NCBI RefSeq assembly: GCF_000006405.1
Contig: NW_003210458.1
Location: 30,047 to 53,238 of the forward strand
Length of the DNA stretch: 23,192 nucleotides
Origin: Perkinsus marinus ATCC 50983
Lineage: Eukaryota; Perkinsozoa; Perkinsida; Perkinsidae
Reading direction: 5' to 3'
Each line of letters opens with the position of its first letter. The stretch's first letter is position 1. This document shows, in pieces, positions 1-9,581 of this stretch. The position numbers and the translations under genes were made by a program. The notes under the pieces were generated by a model. That model was not told the DNA's origin. It searched no databases and saw only the letters and a list, made by a program, of their open reading frames with translations.

Positions 1-620
1 ATCAATATCTACTTCAGCCCAGTCGCGATTTGCACTAAGACTTTGGACAGCACGGTACGATAGCCTCCTCCGAATTAGCAAAGCACTACGGGGTCCCACC
101 TCAGCTGAGACCAACTCCCATTCCCCACTCTCCCTCAGAGCAGACAGATAAGCTGCCCTATGCAGTATTTAACACGGGTAATTGGTCTGCGCCAAGCTTC
201 GACTTGAAGTCCCCGCTGGCTAAGGCTATTCCAGGCTTCTCTCGATGTTCTGAGCTTCCGGTTGTAATATTGTCACACGTCTTCGCGTGCTTAGGTTAGC
301 ACCGCTATTACATGCCTTTCTTGCCATAGCAAGCTGTGCTCGCCAGCCTAAGATCATGTGCTTTCTCATATGCACTGCTTTCATAAGCTTATTTTTTTGC
401 ATAAACTGTGGGTTTTTGCTTCAAAAACAGTATTTCCCGGACTAGTCTCAAAACCCCAGTGATGGCTCGTCACTGACGAGCCGCCTAAGGGCCACGCCGT
501 GCTTCTCGAGTACGACGACCTTTTTAATCTTGTGTAACTTTCAGCACTGTGCCGACAATGGAAAGGATTACACACACTATAAATGTGACACTCACGCACG
601 AAAACTCAGAACAAGGGTTA
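1..620. other. Left flank without recognisable gene
   Basis: No frame in this stretch resembles a known protein. The only structure I see is a perfect 8-base stem with a 3-base loop at 464-482 (GGCTCGTC / GACGAGCC) and a 15-base string at 164-178 that is identical to the sequence at the start of the 3' LTR near 23068. The second could be a trace of an older LTR, but the match does not continue clearly. Everything before 621 is outside the MULE described next. Confidence 0.5.
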
Positions 621-629
621 TCATTCTGT
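621..629 (+). repeat. Left target-site duplication of MULE (9 bp)
   Basis: TCATTCTGT occurs here and again at 9690-9698, directly abutting the two inverted termini. Nine bases is the commonest duplication length for Mutator-like elements. The identity stops exactly at nine bases on both sides. Confidence 0.85.
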
Positions 630-737
630 GCCCAGGGGGTTCACTAAAACCAATACGAGGGTTCGCTGCAACCGGGGTCCAGTGTGGCTCCCACAGAGCA
701 CCCAAGATCGCCCAAGGCGGCCTACGGCCGCCCTTGG
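630..737 (+). repeat. Left terminal inverted repeat of MULE
   Basis: The first 44 bases pair with the complement of 9646-9689 at 36 positions. The middle is diverged. The match returns at the hairpin 712-737, whose arms are CCAAGGCGGCC and GGCCGCCCTTGG around TAC. The repeat contains the best-conserved run, CGCTGCAACC, at 664-673. Confidence 0.8.
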
Positions 738-1861
738 CTCATCTCCATCCCTTCCGCACGTTGGCTTTTGCGGTGGCGGACAACTTGCCGGCCTAGACGC
801 CGCGTAGTGGGCGGCGCGCAAAAATGCCGAAGAAATGCCCCCGCCGGGAGTTGACCGCGCGATCGCTTCCGTGGATTCCCCTGTATACGCTCCTGTCCGC
901 ATAGTTTCTCAACCAATCCCTGTGCATCCTCTCTCAGAGAGGCTCTCTGGAGCCCTTACTTATGGGTCACTCGAACGTATCACTCAATTTCACTCAATGA
1001 CCCTCACCGCATTACTACTCCTGGGAGTTTATATGTTGTCCGTATTGCGTTATGTCCAGTGTGGAGTCAACCTGTGTTAAACGACCGCGCCAGAAATAAG
1101 AAAAAGCGAAGACGGTGCGTTTTTTCACCAGCTCCTAGTTGCACGCATGCACATGCCACAGTGGCGCCATCACCAACGCAGCCACTCTCCAGTGAAGAGT
1201 CTCCACTGAAGAGTCTCCAGTGCTACATTGAATGATGGAAGGTTTTACTTGAAATATGCTGACGCGATTAAAGCCTACTCTTACAAGCTATTCCGCAAGC
1301 TGAGGTTATGTTGTGTTGATGAGTCAACTGGTGCGCGACGAATGAAACTGCCGTGACGCCGATCCACGGTCCACCATATTCAGTGCCAGAAACACACTCA
1401 AGAACCAGATTTTACGAAATAGAAACTAGAGCCTCCATGGGAATACGCAATCAACATCAATTAAATGAAGCACCATGTAATTCATGCGCCAGTTCACAAC
1501 TGTTGTAGTTGTCAGTAGTTATGGTATTCCTTGTTGCGGTTATATGATACAACTTATATCTCAGGAAGATAACCCCAACAAGAAAGTTTCTTGTTTGAAA
1601 GAATGTTTAACATTCTTTCTTCAAGTTGTCGACAACTGTTTGTTGTAGATGCACGGCACTCGCCATACGTAATGAAACTGGCTTGAAGCCGATACGTGAT
1701 ATAGATATAAGTAATTCCCTACTGCAGTACTGATACAGTTCTCAATTTCTTCCTTGGTTTGTGTTGTTCAAGTCAATCATGAAATACACAACGCTATGAC
1801 TGGCGTATGTCGCGAGTTGACAAGTCAACAACACTCTTCATAGTCCCCTCCTCTCATACCC
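738..1861. promoter_or_regulatory. 5' non-coding region upstream of helicase, with hairpin cluster
   Basis: No credible gene is present. Visible structure: a 14-base tandem repeat (about 2.5 copies of AGTGAAGAGTCTCC) at 1184-1222; a 25-base direct repeat at 1341-1365 and 1671-1695 (about 21 of 25 identical); three consecutive palindromes at 1579-1593, 1597-1619 and 1624-1637; and a fourth, GTTGAC-AA-GTCAAC, at 1816-1829, just 33 bases before the helicase start codon. These could be transposase or regulator binding sites, or transcript hairpins. That is inference. Confidence 0.45.
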
Positions 1862-4138
1862 ATGACTGTGGAGCTAAGCAGGCAGCAGGGGGCAGCATTA
1901 CGAGATATCATGCATGACATCAATGCGGGGTCAGCAGCATTGGGCAGGCACCATTTCATCACTGGCCTAGCAGGTGGTGGAAAGACCACACTTCTGCGTG
2001 AACTGGTCTCGAGCCTAAAAAATACTGGGTATAATGTTCACGTTATATCAGCAACTGCAATGGCAGCCACACTGGCAAATGGGGAGACTACGATGTCTTT
2101 CTTTGGGCTGGAGTTTGACGGTCAGCATGGACAGGCCTTCGACACCTCATATTTTCGAGATGCGGAAGAAGTTGCTGCTCGAATGGAAGCAGGGCTTCGT
2201 CGTAGAAACAGGCTTGGCATTCTGGCATCCCCCCGGACCATCCTTGCATTCGACGAAGTCTCCACGCTACATCATACACTTCTGGAAGGGCTAGATCGGT
2301 TGCTGCGGAGTGTGAAGACTAATCCGACTGTGTTCGGAGCAACCCCAATCATATTTTGTGGCGATGTGCTACAACTCCGTGGTGCTGAACCCTCGCGCTT
2401 CGGCAGATATGCGGAAAAGGCCGTCTTTCCAGTCTGGGAGTGTGACTTATGGAAGCAACTAGATCTCAGGATCTATTATCTGGATTCGTTCCTGAGAGGA
2501 CTTGTGAGTGTTCAAGAACGCCCAGGTGCACGGGGAAGGCGCTCAAGGCCGTTCGATGGCGAGGGTACAGATACAGCCTATCTGAACCTGTTAGCGGATA
2601 TGAGAGGGATGGAAGAGGGTGCAATATTGTCAGACTCCTCGGCGTCGCTTGTAGCTAAGCTGCAGGATCGCGAGGGAGACCACGAAGCTGGCTGGACGGC
2701 CGTGTGTATCTATAGAAGTCGGGTCGATTTCATAAATAGGAAGCACCTCCTTTCCATCAATAAACCTAGCATGATATTCATGGCTTGGGAGTCATCAAGG
2801 GGTAGTTGTGAAACCTCTGCGGATAGCCTAACTGTTAAAGGTGTGGTTGAGCTTCGGAAAGGGTGCAGAGCCTTGGTCAATACCAACATACCAGGTGTTG
2901 CGCACAACGGCGACTTCGGCGATGTGGTTGACGTTCTGAACGCAACAGATGGTGTTAACTGTGTACCTGCAGACGAAGCACAGCATCCGAGGGTTAGACT
3001 TCGCCTAGATCGTACCGGCGAAGTAGTTTGGATCTGCCCTGTGATGCAAGAGGTAAGAGATGCGGCTGGGAATCTGATATACCAGCGAGCAAACCTTCCC
3101 CTGGATGTTGGAGCGGCTGTAACTTGTCACAAGGTTATCGGGGCGACACTGAAGGCAATAGTGGTGGATTTTTGTGACGGTGAAGATCACGCAGGCCAAA
3201 ACAATGCTATACATAAAAAAATGGCCATGAAACTGAAGGAACCCTGGCTTCATGGCTGCCTCTACACTGTGATGTCAAGAGTACCTTCCTCGAATTGCAT
3301 ATATTTGAAATATGTTGGCGTGAAGCAGTTCGCTTGCAAGATCCACTTCCGTCCTTCCGCCAAAGCCTTCGATGATCATTGTAAGCGTCATAATAGACTC
3401 CACAATATTGTAGAGGAACCTGTGGCGACACCATCGCAACATCCTCAACAATCTGCCACGCCTATGCATGGATGCCAAGCGCCCCACTACGAGTCGATCA
3501 TAACTGCTATGAGGGAAGAGATGAGGCGTCAAGCTGAGGACCTGACGAAGAGGATGTGCGAAATAAGCGTCAACGTACTCATCAATGCCTCGCAGACTGG
3601 TTTGCTCGGTATAGGTGGTTCTGGCAGTACCTCGACTGAGGAGTACAGCGCGATTGAGCGTGCAAGGGTCGAATCTCTACTATCCATGGCACGCGACCAC
3701 CACTCCAACTTCATCGGTCTCATGACGGCAGCTCCGAGAGAAGCAATTCCTGAAGTTCAACGCATGCAGGATTACGCACAGGGAAATTTACACTCCACTA
3801 TGGGATATGGACCACGGGGGACTGATCCCTCACGTGAATCACATCACGAAGGTTTTCCTGTGTATCGCGCGGAGCCTAATTCAAACAACACCGGTACATG
3901 GCCAGCTGTATATATGCTAGTCACAAAATTTCATTTTTCAGATGAACCCGAAGGCACTAGTGTAAGTGCGCGTGGCTCGAGTTGCAGTCAACACTCTCCG
4001 AGTGAGAATGGCTCATCACACGCTGAAGAATCCGTTCTCCAAGCCGAGAGCATTCCCCATACCAGTGGTGAGAAATGTGGCGATGACGAAATCCTCCGAG
4101 GAGTACCTCATACATTGTCCTTCCGCCTCAGAGAATGA
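1862..4138 (+). CDS. Pif1-family (superfamily 1B) DNA helicase encoded inside the MULE
   Basis: The 758-residue frame has the helicase motifs in order: a Q-like start LSRQQ at residues 5-9, Walker A GLAGGGKTT at 35-43 (Lys41), Walker B FDEVS at 130-134, motif III GDVLQL at 167-172, a motif V region with TCHKVIGAT from about residue 421, and motif VI YTVMSRV at 468-474 with the arginine at 473. Pif1 enzymes are ATP-driven 5'-3' helicases that open duplex, R-loop and quadruplex DNA. The ATG at 1862 lies just before the Q-like motif and is a convincing start. About 270 residues after the core are low in recognisable motifs and Ser/Glu rich. In-frame stretches at 3894-3941 and near 3962-4100 have splice-site character, so the mature C-terminus probably continues into acidic exons downstream. 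No Rep (HUH) domain is present, which argues against a Helitron RepHel protein. The gene lies in tandem with the transposase. Confidence 0.85.
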   Translation: MTVELSRQQGAALRDIMHDINAGSAALGRHHFITGLAGGGKTTLLRELVSSLKNTGYNVHVISATAMAATLANGETTMSFFGLEFDGQHGQAFDTSYFRDAEEVAARMEAGLRRRNRLGILASPRTILAFDEVSTLHHTLLEGLDRLLRSVKTNPTVFGATPIIFCGDVLQLRGAEPSRFGRYAEKAVFPVWECDLWKQLDLRIYYLDSFLRGLVSVQERPGARGRRSRPFDGEGTDTAYLNLLADMRGMEEGAILSDSSASLVAKLQDREGDHEAGWTAVCIYRSRVDFINRKHLLSINKPSMIFMAWESSRGSCETSADSLTVKGVVELRKGCRALVNTNIPGVAHNGDFGDVVDVLNATDGVNCVPADEAQHPRVRLRLDRTGEVVWICPVMQEVRDAAGNLIYQRANLPLDVGAAVTCHKVIGATLKAIVVDFCDGEDHAGQNNAIHKKMAMKLKEPWLHGCLYTVMSRVPSSNCIYLKYVGVKQFACKIHFRPSAKAFDDHCKRHNRLHNIVEEPVATPSQHPQQSATPMHGCQAPHYESIITAMREEMRRQAEDLTKRMCEISVNVLINASQTGLLGIGGSGSTSTEEYSAIERARVESLLSMARDHHSNFIGLMTAAPREAIPEVQRMQDYAQGNLHSTMGYGPRGTDPSRESHHEGFPVYRAEPNSNNTGTWPAVYMLVTKFHFSDEPEGTSVSARGSSCSQHSPSENGSSHAEESVLQAESIPHTSGEKCGDDEILRGVPHTLSFRLRE

Positions 4139-4543
4139 AGATAACGCTCCGCACCCGTGCGTAGAACCTGAAGATCATCTCCTATCGGATTCATCCTCAG
4201 ACTCTTCCGAAGGGAGCTGCGATGGGGTTTCAGACATTTCTGACGAGGACGAAGACTTGGAGAACATCCAAAATATGCAAAATGTGCAAAATGTGCAAAT
4301 GGTAGGTAACTTATGGTATGCATCTCTAGGGATTGTGATGTTTGCTCTATTGAACTTTCCGATAGTGCTTTTTAACTACCTAACGTGCCTGTGCCTTTTC
4401 TTCTCTGCACACAAAAACAGCTATCCCTACAGAGTCTATGCTCCAGTCAATATTCAATCGGAAACACGAAACAGACATATTCAGGCTTAATAGTTCAGTT
4501 CACGACGTACTATGCTCGAATTCATCGAAAATTTATCTCTTGA
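4101..4543 (+). CDS. Possible acidic 3' exons of the helicase gene
   Basis: After the helicase frame closes, a different frame (4101-4301) encodes a strongly biased acidic stretch with SDSSSDSSEGSCDG, SDISDEDEDLEN and a short repeat QNMQNVQNVQ. A perfect donor GTAAGT at 3962 and an AG at 4099-4100 would connect the helicase to it in phase 0. A further donor at 4302 (GTAGGT) and acceptor CAG at 4418-4420 would add 40 residues, ending at TGA 4541-4543. This is inferred from composition and splice-like sites only; it could also be an unrelated short frame. Acidic tails often mediate chromatin or protein contacts, but no function can be assigned here. Confidence 0.35.
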
Positions 4544-5176
4544 GCTCTCATATTTATTTGGTCGTAGTGTATACCCATATACAGGGTGTTCAGCCAAAGA
4601 TAGCAAAATTCCCATTTGTCCAGAGCCTACGTTGACGTTGAGGCTTACAAACATATCGGAAGTGAGCATGTTTCCATCACATCTAAGTCAAACATATTCC
4701 CTAGTTTCTCTTTGGAATACTTAAGTCATATGTCCTATCGATACAACTACCCCTGGATATAAATTTCGCTACATTTCAAACGTCTGTAGTTCACGAGTAC
4801 CATGAGATAGTACTACTGGTCAAGTAGTCATATTCCTACCTTGCATCTGTCCTTATATCGCCGCCTTAGCCACGTCATTCGCGTAGGACAGTAACACTAC
4901 TAGTACACTAAATGTACTGCATTACCTGCATAACAAAAATAGTAATGTTAAAGCAATAAGAACAATATCTATGAAGTATTCGAAAATTTAATATTCATGT
5001 GAAGGTATATACGGTAAACTGATCGCAAATAGCTGGGCTGTTCTTTACGGACTGGAATAGATAGCCCTGATTCTATATATACCATACATTATATTCTTGT
5101 TAATAAACAATGTTTATCCGGTACCTTGACTAATGCAATCTAAAGTCTTTAGTCCGATCTGGTCCAATCTGCTTAG
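4544..5176. other. Intergenic region between helicase and transposase
   Basis: AT-rich and without a credible gene. It presumably holds the helicase terminator and the transposase promoter with a first exon or leader. A CTGCTTAG acceptor-like sequence ends at 5176, exactly where the transposase frame becomes open, suggesting that an upstream first exon lies in this stretch. I could not place its donor. Confidence 0.4.
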
Positions 5177-7684
5177 GAGCCAAAATGGGAGTCGACTGCG
5201 TTTTATACCGAACGTGGTGACATCGAGCACGTTGTTGCTGGTTACCTAGAACGGAAACCATTCTGGAACAGGAGCAAGAGCAGTTCCGAAGTCCGTTACC
5301 GCTGTGAACTCGTATGCGGGAGAAGAGTGCCTACATCTCTGATGCCAACGGGTCAGTCAGCCAGGCCACAACCCTCATGGCGACTCTGGCCCGAAGATGC
5401 GTGTAAGATGTCGAGAATCCTCGTTGTGGAGGCTGGTCCAAGTGATAGTCCTCGATGCTACTTCTATGGACTGAAGGTGGTTGGTGCAACTCGACAGCAG
5501 TGGTTGTCCCACGATCATCCACATGGGACCTCCATCTGTAGATCATGCTCGATACCACCAACTCTCGTGGATATCGCATCCAAACGCCTCAGCGAGAATC
5601 CTACAGAGACTCCGGCCTCGATTAGGACTCTGTGGTTGGAAGAGAGGCGTAAGGGTGCTCTAAGTGACCGAGATCGCCAATGGTTGGATAAGCAGTCGGA
5701 TGAGCCGGACCATATGGACTTACGTGGGAATGTGAGAGACATGATAAGCTCTATCACTAGGCGGAAGAAGTTTGGTCTCAATATAGACGCATTCCTCCGG
5801 GAGGTCGAAGATTTACGCTCAGCCATAGCACCGGGACTTGTAAGGACCGTTGTTGATGCAATTTTGCGGTCAGAAAGTGGTAGTTCGTTGGAGGGTGATT
5901 CTGCGCTGAGGGATATGGAGAATCTCTGCGTTCCAACGAGCGAACCACTCGTGAGGACTATCGACGGTACTGGCAAACTTGCAGAGCTTGCAGTGAGTTT
6001 CACCAGCCCCCTGATGCTCAGCAACTATATTCTGGCATCCCGCATCGGCCTGGATTGCACGTTCAATCTCTTGGCAGGCCGGTGTACGGTGCTGTCGGTG
6101 GCCAGCATGCTTCCTGGAGGAGTCTCAAAGCCCATTATGATATCACTAATATTATCTGAAGGAGAGAGTAGTGTCACTGCCGGATTAGAGCAACTGCAGG
6201 CCCTGGTACGTGATATGGGCTTACAACCTCCTCTCATAACTCACATAATGCAGGATGGCTCAATGGCACTCAGGGCCGCAACTGCACGGGTCTACATGAG
6301 GGAAGCAGCTGTGGCTCTGCAGTGTTGTTACTTCCACTTCATGCAGTGCCTCAAAAAGAAGAAAGAGGATATGCCAGGCTCTGTTTGGAGAGCAATAAAG
6401 TCGGACTTTCGCTTGGTTGCACTGGGGCACACTCACCGGGAGTTCCGCATTCTGAGATGGCTGCTCCAGACAGAATGGCAGGCGAAGAACGATGCGACTG
6501 CCAAACATCTTCTTGAGGCCATGGATGCGGGCGGTTGGCTGAATGATGAGTGCTTTCGATCGCGATGGGGATACTGCTTCTCTGACCACTTAGGGGGAAG
6601 AACGACCAATGGGCTAGAGAGCTTCCATAGGGTTCTAAAAGATACAATGCTGAGACGCAAGTGTACACTCACCTTGCTCCAGTTAATTTGGGCTCTGAAA
6701 ACGGCCGACTGGGTGCGGATTTCCTCTCATAACAAGACTCAGGCGAGTAGCCGTGTTATCACTGAAGATGATAAGAGAGCATCTCTCAAGTGTGGTCCTT
6801 TCGCTAAACTGAGCCGTAATCTACCAACATGCCCGGAATGGGGATGTTTACCTGGTGATTTCCGCGGATGCGCAGAGGAGAACTGTACAGGAGGTGATAC
6901 TTGCCGCAGAGTGAGCCACTATCTGGGGCCTAAGAAGCATCATTATGTTTTCGTGTGCCCGGATTCCTACCCATCTTTATCCGACAATAACGCTGCCGTC
7001 GACATGGTATCCCGAGACCCCCGAGTTACTCGCCGCGTGTCTGGAGCATTCTCTTCTTTGGCTGATGCGAGGTCGCTAATCTCAAGCTTGCACCTTGTCT
7101 CTTACGAGGCGAGTTCAGAACCTTCTTGCGGAGTCCTCAACGGTGGTCCCTCATGTACCTGTCTAGATTATATCCGCGCCGGAAAATGTATGCACATTAT
7201 AAGCCTCCATCGTCACCTGAGTGAGGCAAGTGATGATACATGGCAGCGGCTAAATGCTCGTATGGAACATACATCGAGAAGAGACGAGAATGGTCATTTG
7301 TGTCATGAGCTTCCATCAGAGACTCGATACGGTGTGGGCTGTCGAAGGGGCGAACAACGCAGAGCTGAGCAAGCACAAGTACGTCGGCGAGGACTGGACG
7401 AGTTCGACTGGCCAACACACCCTACGCCTACCAGTGAATCCTCCAATGCACAGCCACCCCAAACCGAAGTCGCTGGATGCTGTGGCGGTATCTTCGATAC
7501 AATGTCCGTACGTTGCTCAAGTAGGCGATGTGGTTCGGGCTCTGGCTGGGCGCGCTGGTGGCATGTCGACTGTGCGGAAGCGTGGGCGCGGGCTTCGGGG
7601 ACAGCAGCACCTAATACTGATGATGAGAAGGCTAAGTGGTATTGCCCCCGTTGTGAGCCCCCCAAGAGAAGGCGTGTACAGTAG
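5177..7684 (+). CDS. MULE transposase with FLYWCH-like, DDE, SWIM and PHD-like domains
   Basis: The frame is open from 5177, directly after a splice-acceptor-like TTAG, and the first in-frame ATG is only at 5342. The stretch before it encodes a FLYWCH-like zinc-binding pattern (W, then GYLERKPFW, then RYRC and C), so the true start is probably in an upstream exon. Residue numbers here count from 5327. The MULE catalytic core shows Asp243 (GLDCTF), Asp310 (MQDGS), the CYFH motif near 335, and Glu431 (NGLESF). A SWIM zinc finger follows as C610-x-C612-x8-C621-x-H623. The last 70 residues carry a PHD-like finger with paired cysteines, WWHVDC and WYCPRC, followed by a basic KRRR tail. The enzyme would bind the inverted termini and cut and paste the element. 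PHD fingers read histone tails, so this one may steer target choice. No in-frame stop breaks it. Confidence 0.85.
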   Translation, partial: EPKWESTAFYTERGDIEHVVAGYLERKPFWNRSKSSSEVRYRCELVCGRRVPTSLMPTGQSARPQPSWRLWPEDACKMSRILVVEAGPSDSPRCYFYGLKVVGATRQQWLSHDHPHGTSICRSCSIPPTLVDIASKRLSENPTETPASIRTLWLEERRKGALSDRDRQWLDKQSDEPDHMDLRGNVRDMISSITRRKKFGLNIDAFLREVEDLRSAIAPGLVRTVVDAILRSESGSSLEGDSALRDMENLCVPTSEPLVRTIDGTGKLAELAVSFTSPLMLSNYILASRIGLDCTFNLLAGRCTVLSVASMLPGGVSKPIMISLILSEGESSVTAGLEQLQALVRDMGLQPPLITHIMQDGSMALRAATARVYMREAAVALQCCYFHFMQCLKKKKEDMPGSVWRAIKSDFRLVALGHTHREFRILRWLLQTEWQAKNDATAKHLLEAMDAGGWLNDECFRSRWGYCFSDHLGGRTTNGLESFHRVLKDTMLRRKCTLTLLQLIWALKTADWVRISSHNKTQASSRVITEDDKRASLKCGPFAKLSRNLPTCPEWGCLPGDFRGCAEENCTGGDTCRRVSHYLGPKKHHYVFVCPDSYPSLSDNNAAVDMVSRDPRVTRRVSGAFSSLADARSLISSLHLVSYEASSEPSCGVLNGGPSCTCLDYIRAGKCMHIISLHRHLSEASDDTWQRLNARMEHTSRRDENGHLCHELPSETRYGVGCRRGEQRRAEQAQVRRRGLDEFDWPTHPTPTSESSNAQPPQTEVAGCCGGIFDTMSVRCSSRRCGSGSGWARWWHVDCAEAWARASGTAAPNTDDEKAKWYCPRCEPPKRRRVQ

Positions 7685-9581
7685 AGGTCGGTGATTACCT
7701 GATCTATCCATGCAGTAGGGTATCGTTCTTGGTATTTAATTAATGCAATCGCATATATACTCATTACTGCATATGATCACATGTTACCGGCAACCGTAAC
7801 TCGCTTGACCAGCTTGAGCTATCGGTCCGGTAATCTAGTAATCAACAGCAATATATTGCAAGTCTTAGCAACATACTGTGAATTGAGTTAGTCGACCTGA
7901 GAACGTGCAATGTTATGGCAGTAATATTATTACAGTAATAATGTGCATCTTCAGTATATTGCCTGAATCGGTACTGCTCAGTTGACACTTTTAATTCCAA
8001 GGTATGGAACCGTATTTGCACAATCAACTCAGGTTGTGACACCGCTGTCATTCAGAATGACTCATTCTGGCTACGCACGGAACCGACCATAAAAAAGATA
8101 TCATCCTTTCCAGAGCTAGCTATTGTCGTACCACACCTTGCGATGCAGTGCGCGACTCGAACCTTATTCAAACCGGGACTGTAATACAGTCTCTGTACCA
8201 ATAGGCCGGACACATCCAATCTACTATATAGTTGGGACATCTCTCAACACAACAAAGAACCAGTCTTCAAGGAAAATACCATCTGAGTACAGATTATACA
8301 CTAAATACTAAGTCTGAAACAGCTTCTTACCCACATTCACCATAAACTGTGCCGGACAATGAATACGGCTCAACCTACCGCAATTAACAGTGCACGCGAA
8401 TATACCGGCGTACATGCGTGCAAATTTTGTGACACGCTGAGGGATCTGGATATTGTTGCCGGTCTGCTATGGGCTTACTCTGATATACCTACCGTGTGAT
8501 GTAGTAACGTGTTATATGTCACCAAACGGATTCTTCCCAAGAACTTCTTGGGCAGGTTTAGTTGGCTGGTGCAATGCCCAAGGCGGACACACAGTGTTCG
8601 ACACAGTTTACAATGTCTTTTTAAGAAGCTTGATAAAAAGCTGTCAATGTCTTTTGAAAACTTAAGTCCTCGTTCAACGATCGCTCATAGCACTTCTCGG
8701 AGTATCGGTACTTGTGCGATACTCAACACAATTGCCTGTCCCATTTGTGCTGTCCCAGCTCTCCCACTACTGAGCTAAGCTGTGATTTTTCTGCTAATAA
8801 TTGTAAAGTACTCTCTCTTATCGCCTTCGGGAGCACACCTTATAGAAATACTAGATTGTTAGTCCTTGATCTTATTGCATCTTCACCACGCAACATATGC
8901 AACTTTCTGTAGCTCGGAATGCGCTATGCATGACCAAGCGCAAACTCAGTCATAGCAAACAATTCATCTTCTGCTGTGAGTGCAACGCGCGGCGTGTATT
9001 ATACACTTGAGAGCTTAGCGGAACGACGCGGCAGTGAAATCACCTCTGCAACGAGAGGGTGTGCAAAACTACACCTTTTTACCTCTTTGTTTTGCAGCAC
9101 AGCGCCAAGCACACAATCGACACGTGCGTACGCACTCATGCGTGCACGATACATGTACGACCATCCCATGTAATTTGGCCTAACAAAAATTTGGCCTCGT
9201 TCCATTTGGAGCAGCAATGCACCACTGGTCTGGGCCGCTTTACCCATATATTCCAGTAAATGTGACAAAGTCATTGTGTGCATCGACTGAACGTCTTGGC
9301 CGATTTCTTGCAAAGTGCAAGACAATTGCCAATCTCTACAATAGGCCTCGTCAATACTTTGCTTATTTCTCGAGTAGCCATTTGTAGCTCTAGTTGAGCC
9401 CCGTGACAATCCACGTGTGGATTGCAGGCTAACGTATGTGTGATATGTATATTTGCATGTTCACTGCCTTTCAACCTGCGGATCTAACGTGCCTTCTGTT
9501 CGAACTGAAATCAGCAACTGCTTCTTCCCACCCAGTGAGACGACACATGTTGAACATTAGTCGGGTGAGCTCCACTCGGTG
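7685..9581. other. 3' non-coding part of the MULE
   Basis: No convincing gene is present; the short frames are not protein-like. It holds several perfect or near-perfect small hairpins, for example CAGAATGA-C-TCATTCTG at 8053-8069 and GAGTATCG / CGATACTC at 8700-8724, a run of ATTATTAC-type inverted repeats near 7917-7943, and the LTR relic listed separately. It may contain the transposase terminator. Confidence 0.5.
8715..8830 (+). mobile_element. Diverged LTR relic (solo LTR-like) inside the MULE
   Basis: This stretch aligns along its length with the LTR at 16868-16986 and 23074-23192: shared blocks include AACACAATTG, CTGTCCCATTTGT, TCCCACTACT and AGCTAAGCTGT, with an 8-base gap. No internal retroelement parts flank it. 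It is a fossil, clearly older than the copy at the right end of the window, because that copy's two LTRs are identical where both are visible whereas this one differs at many positions. The right edge is uncertain. Confidence 0.65.

Noticed and set aside
164-178. 15-base match to the sequence at the start of the 3' LTR
   Set aside because: The similarity fades after the 15 bases apart from a short AATTGG, so an LTR cannot be supported here.
835-1080. 81-codon forward frame near the MULE left end
   Set aside because: It has no recognisable motif and a composition like the surrounding non-coding DNA.
1862-4138. Reading the helicase as part of a Helitron
   Set aside because: There is no Rep (HUH) nuclease domain. 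The ends found around it are inverted repeats with a 9-base duplication, whereas Helitrons have neither.
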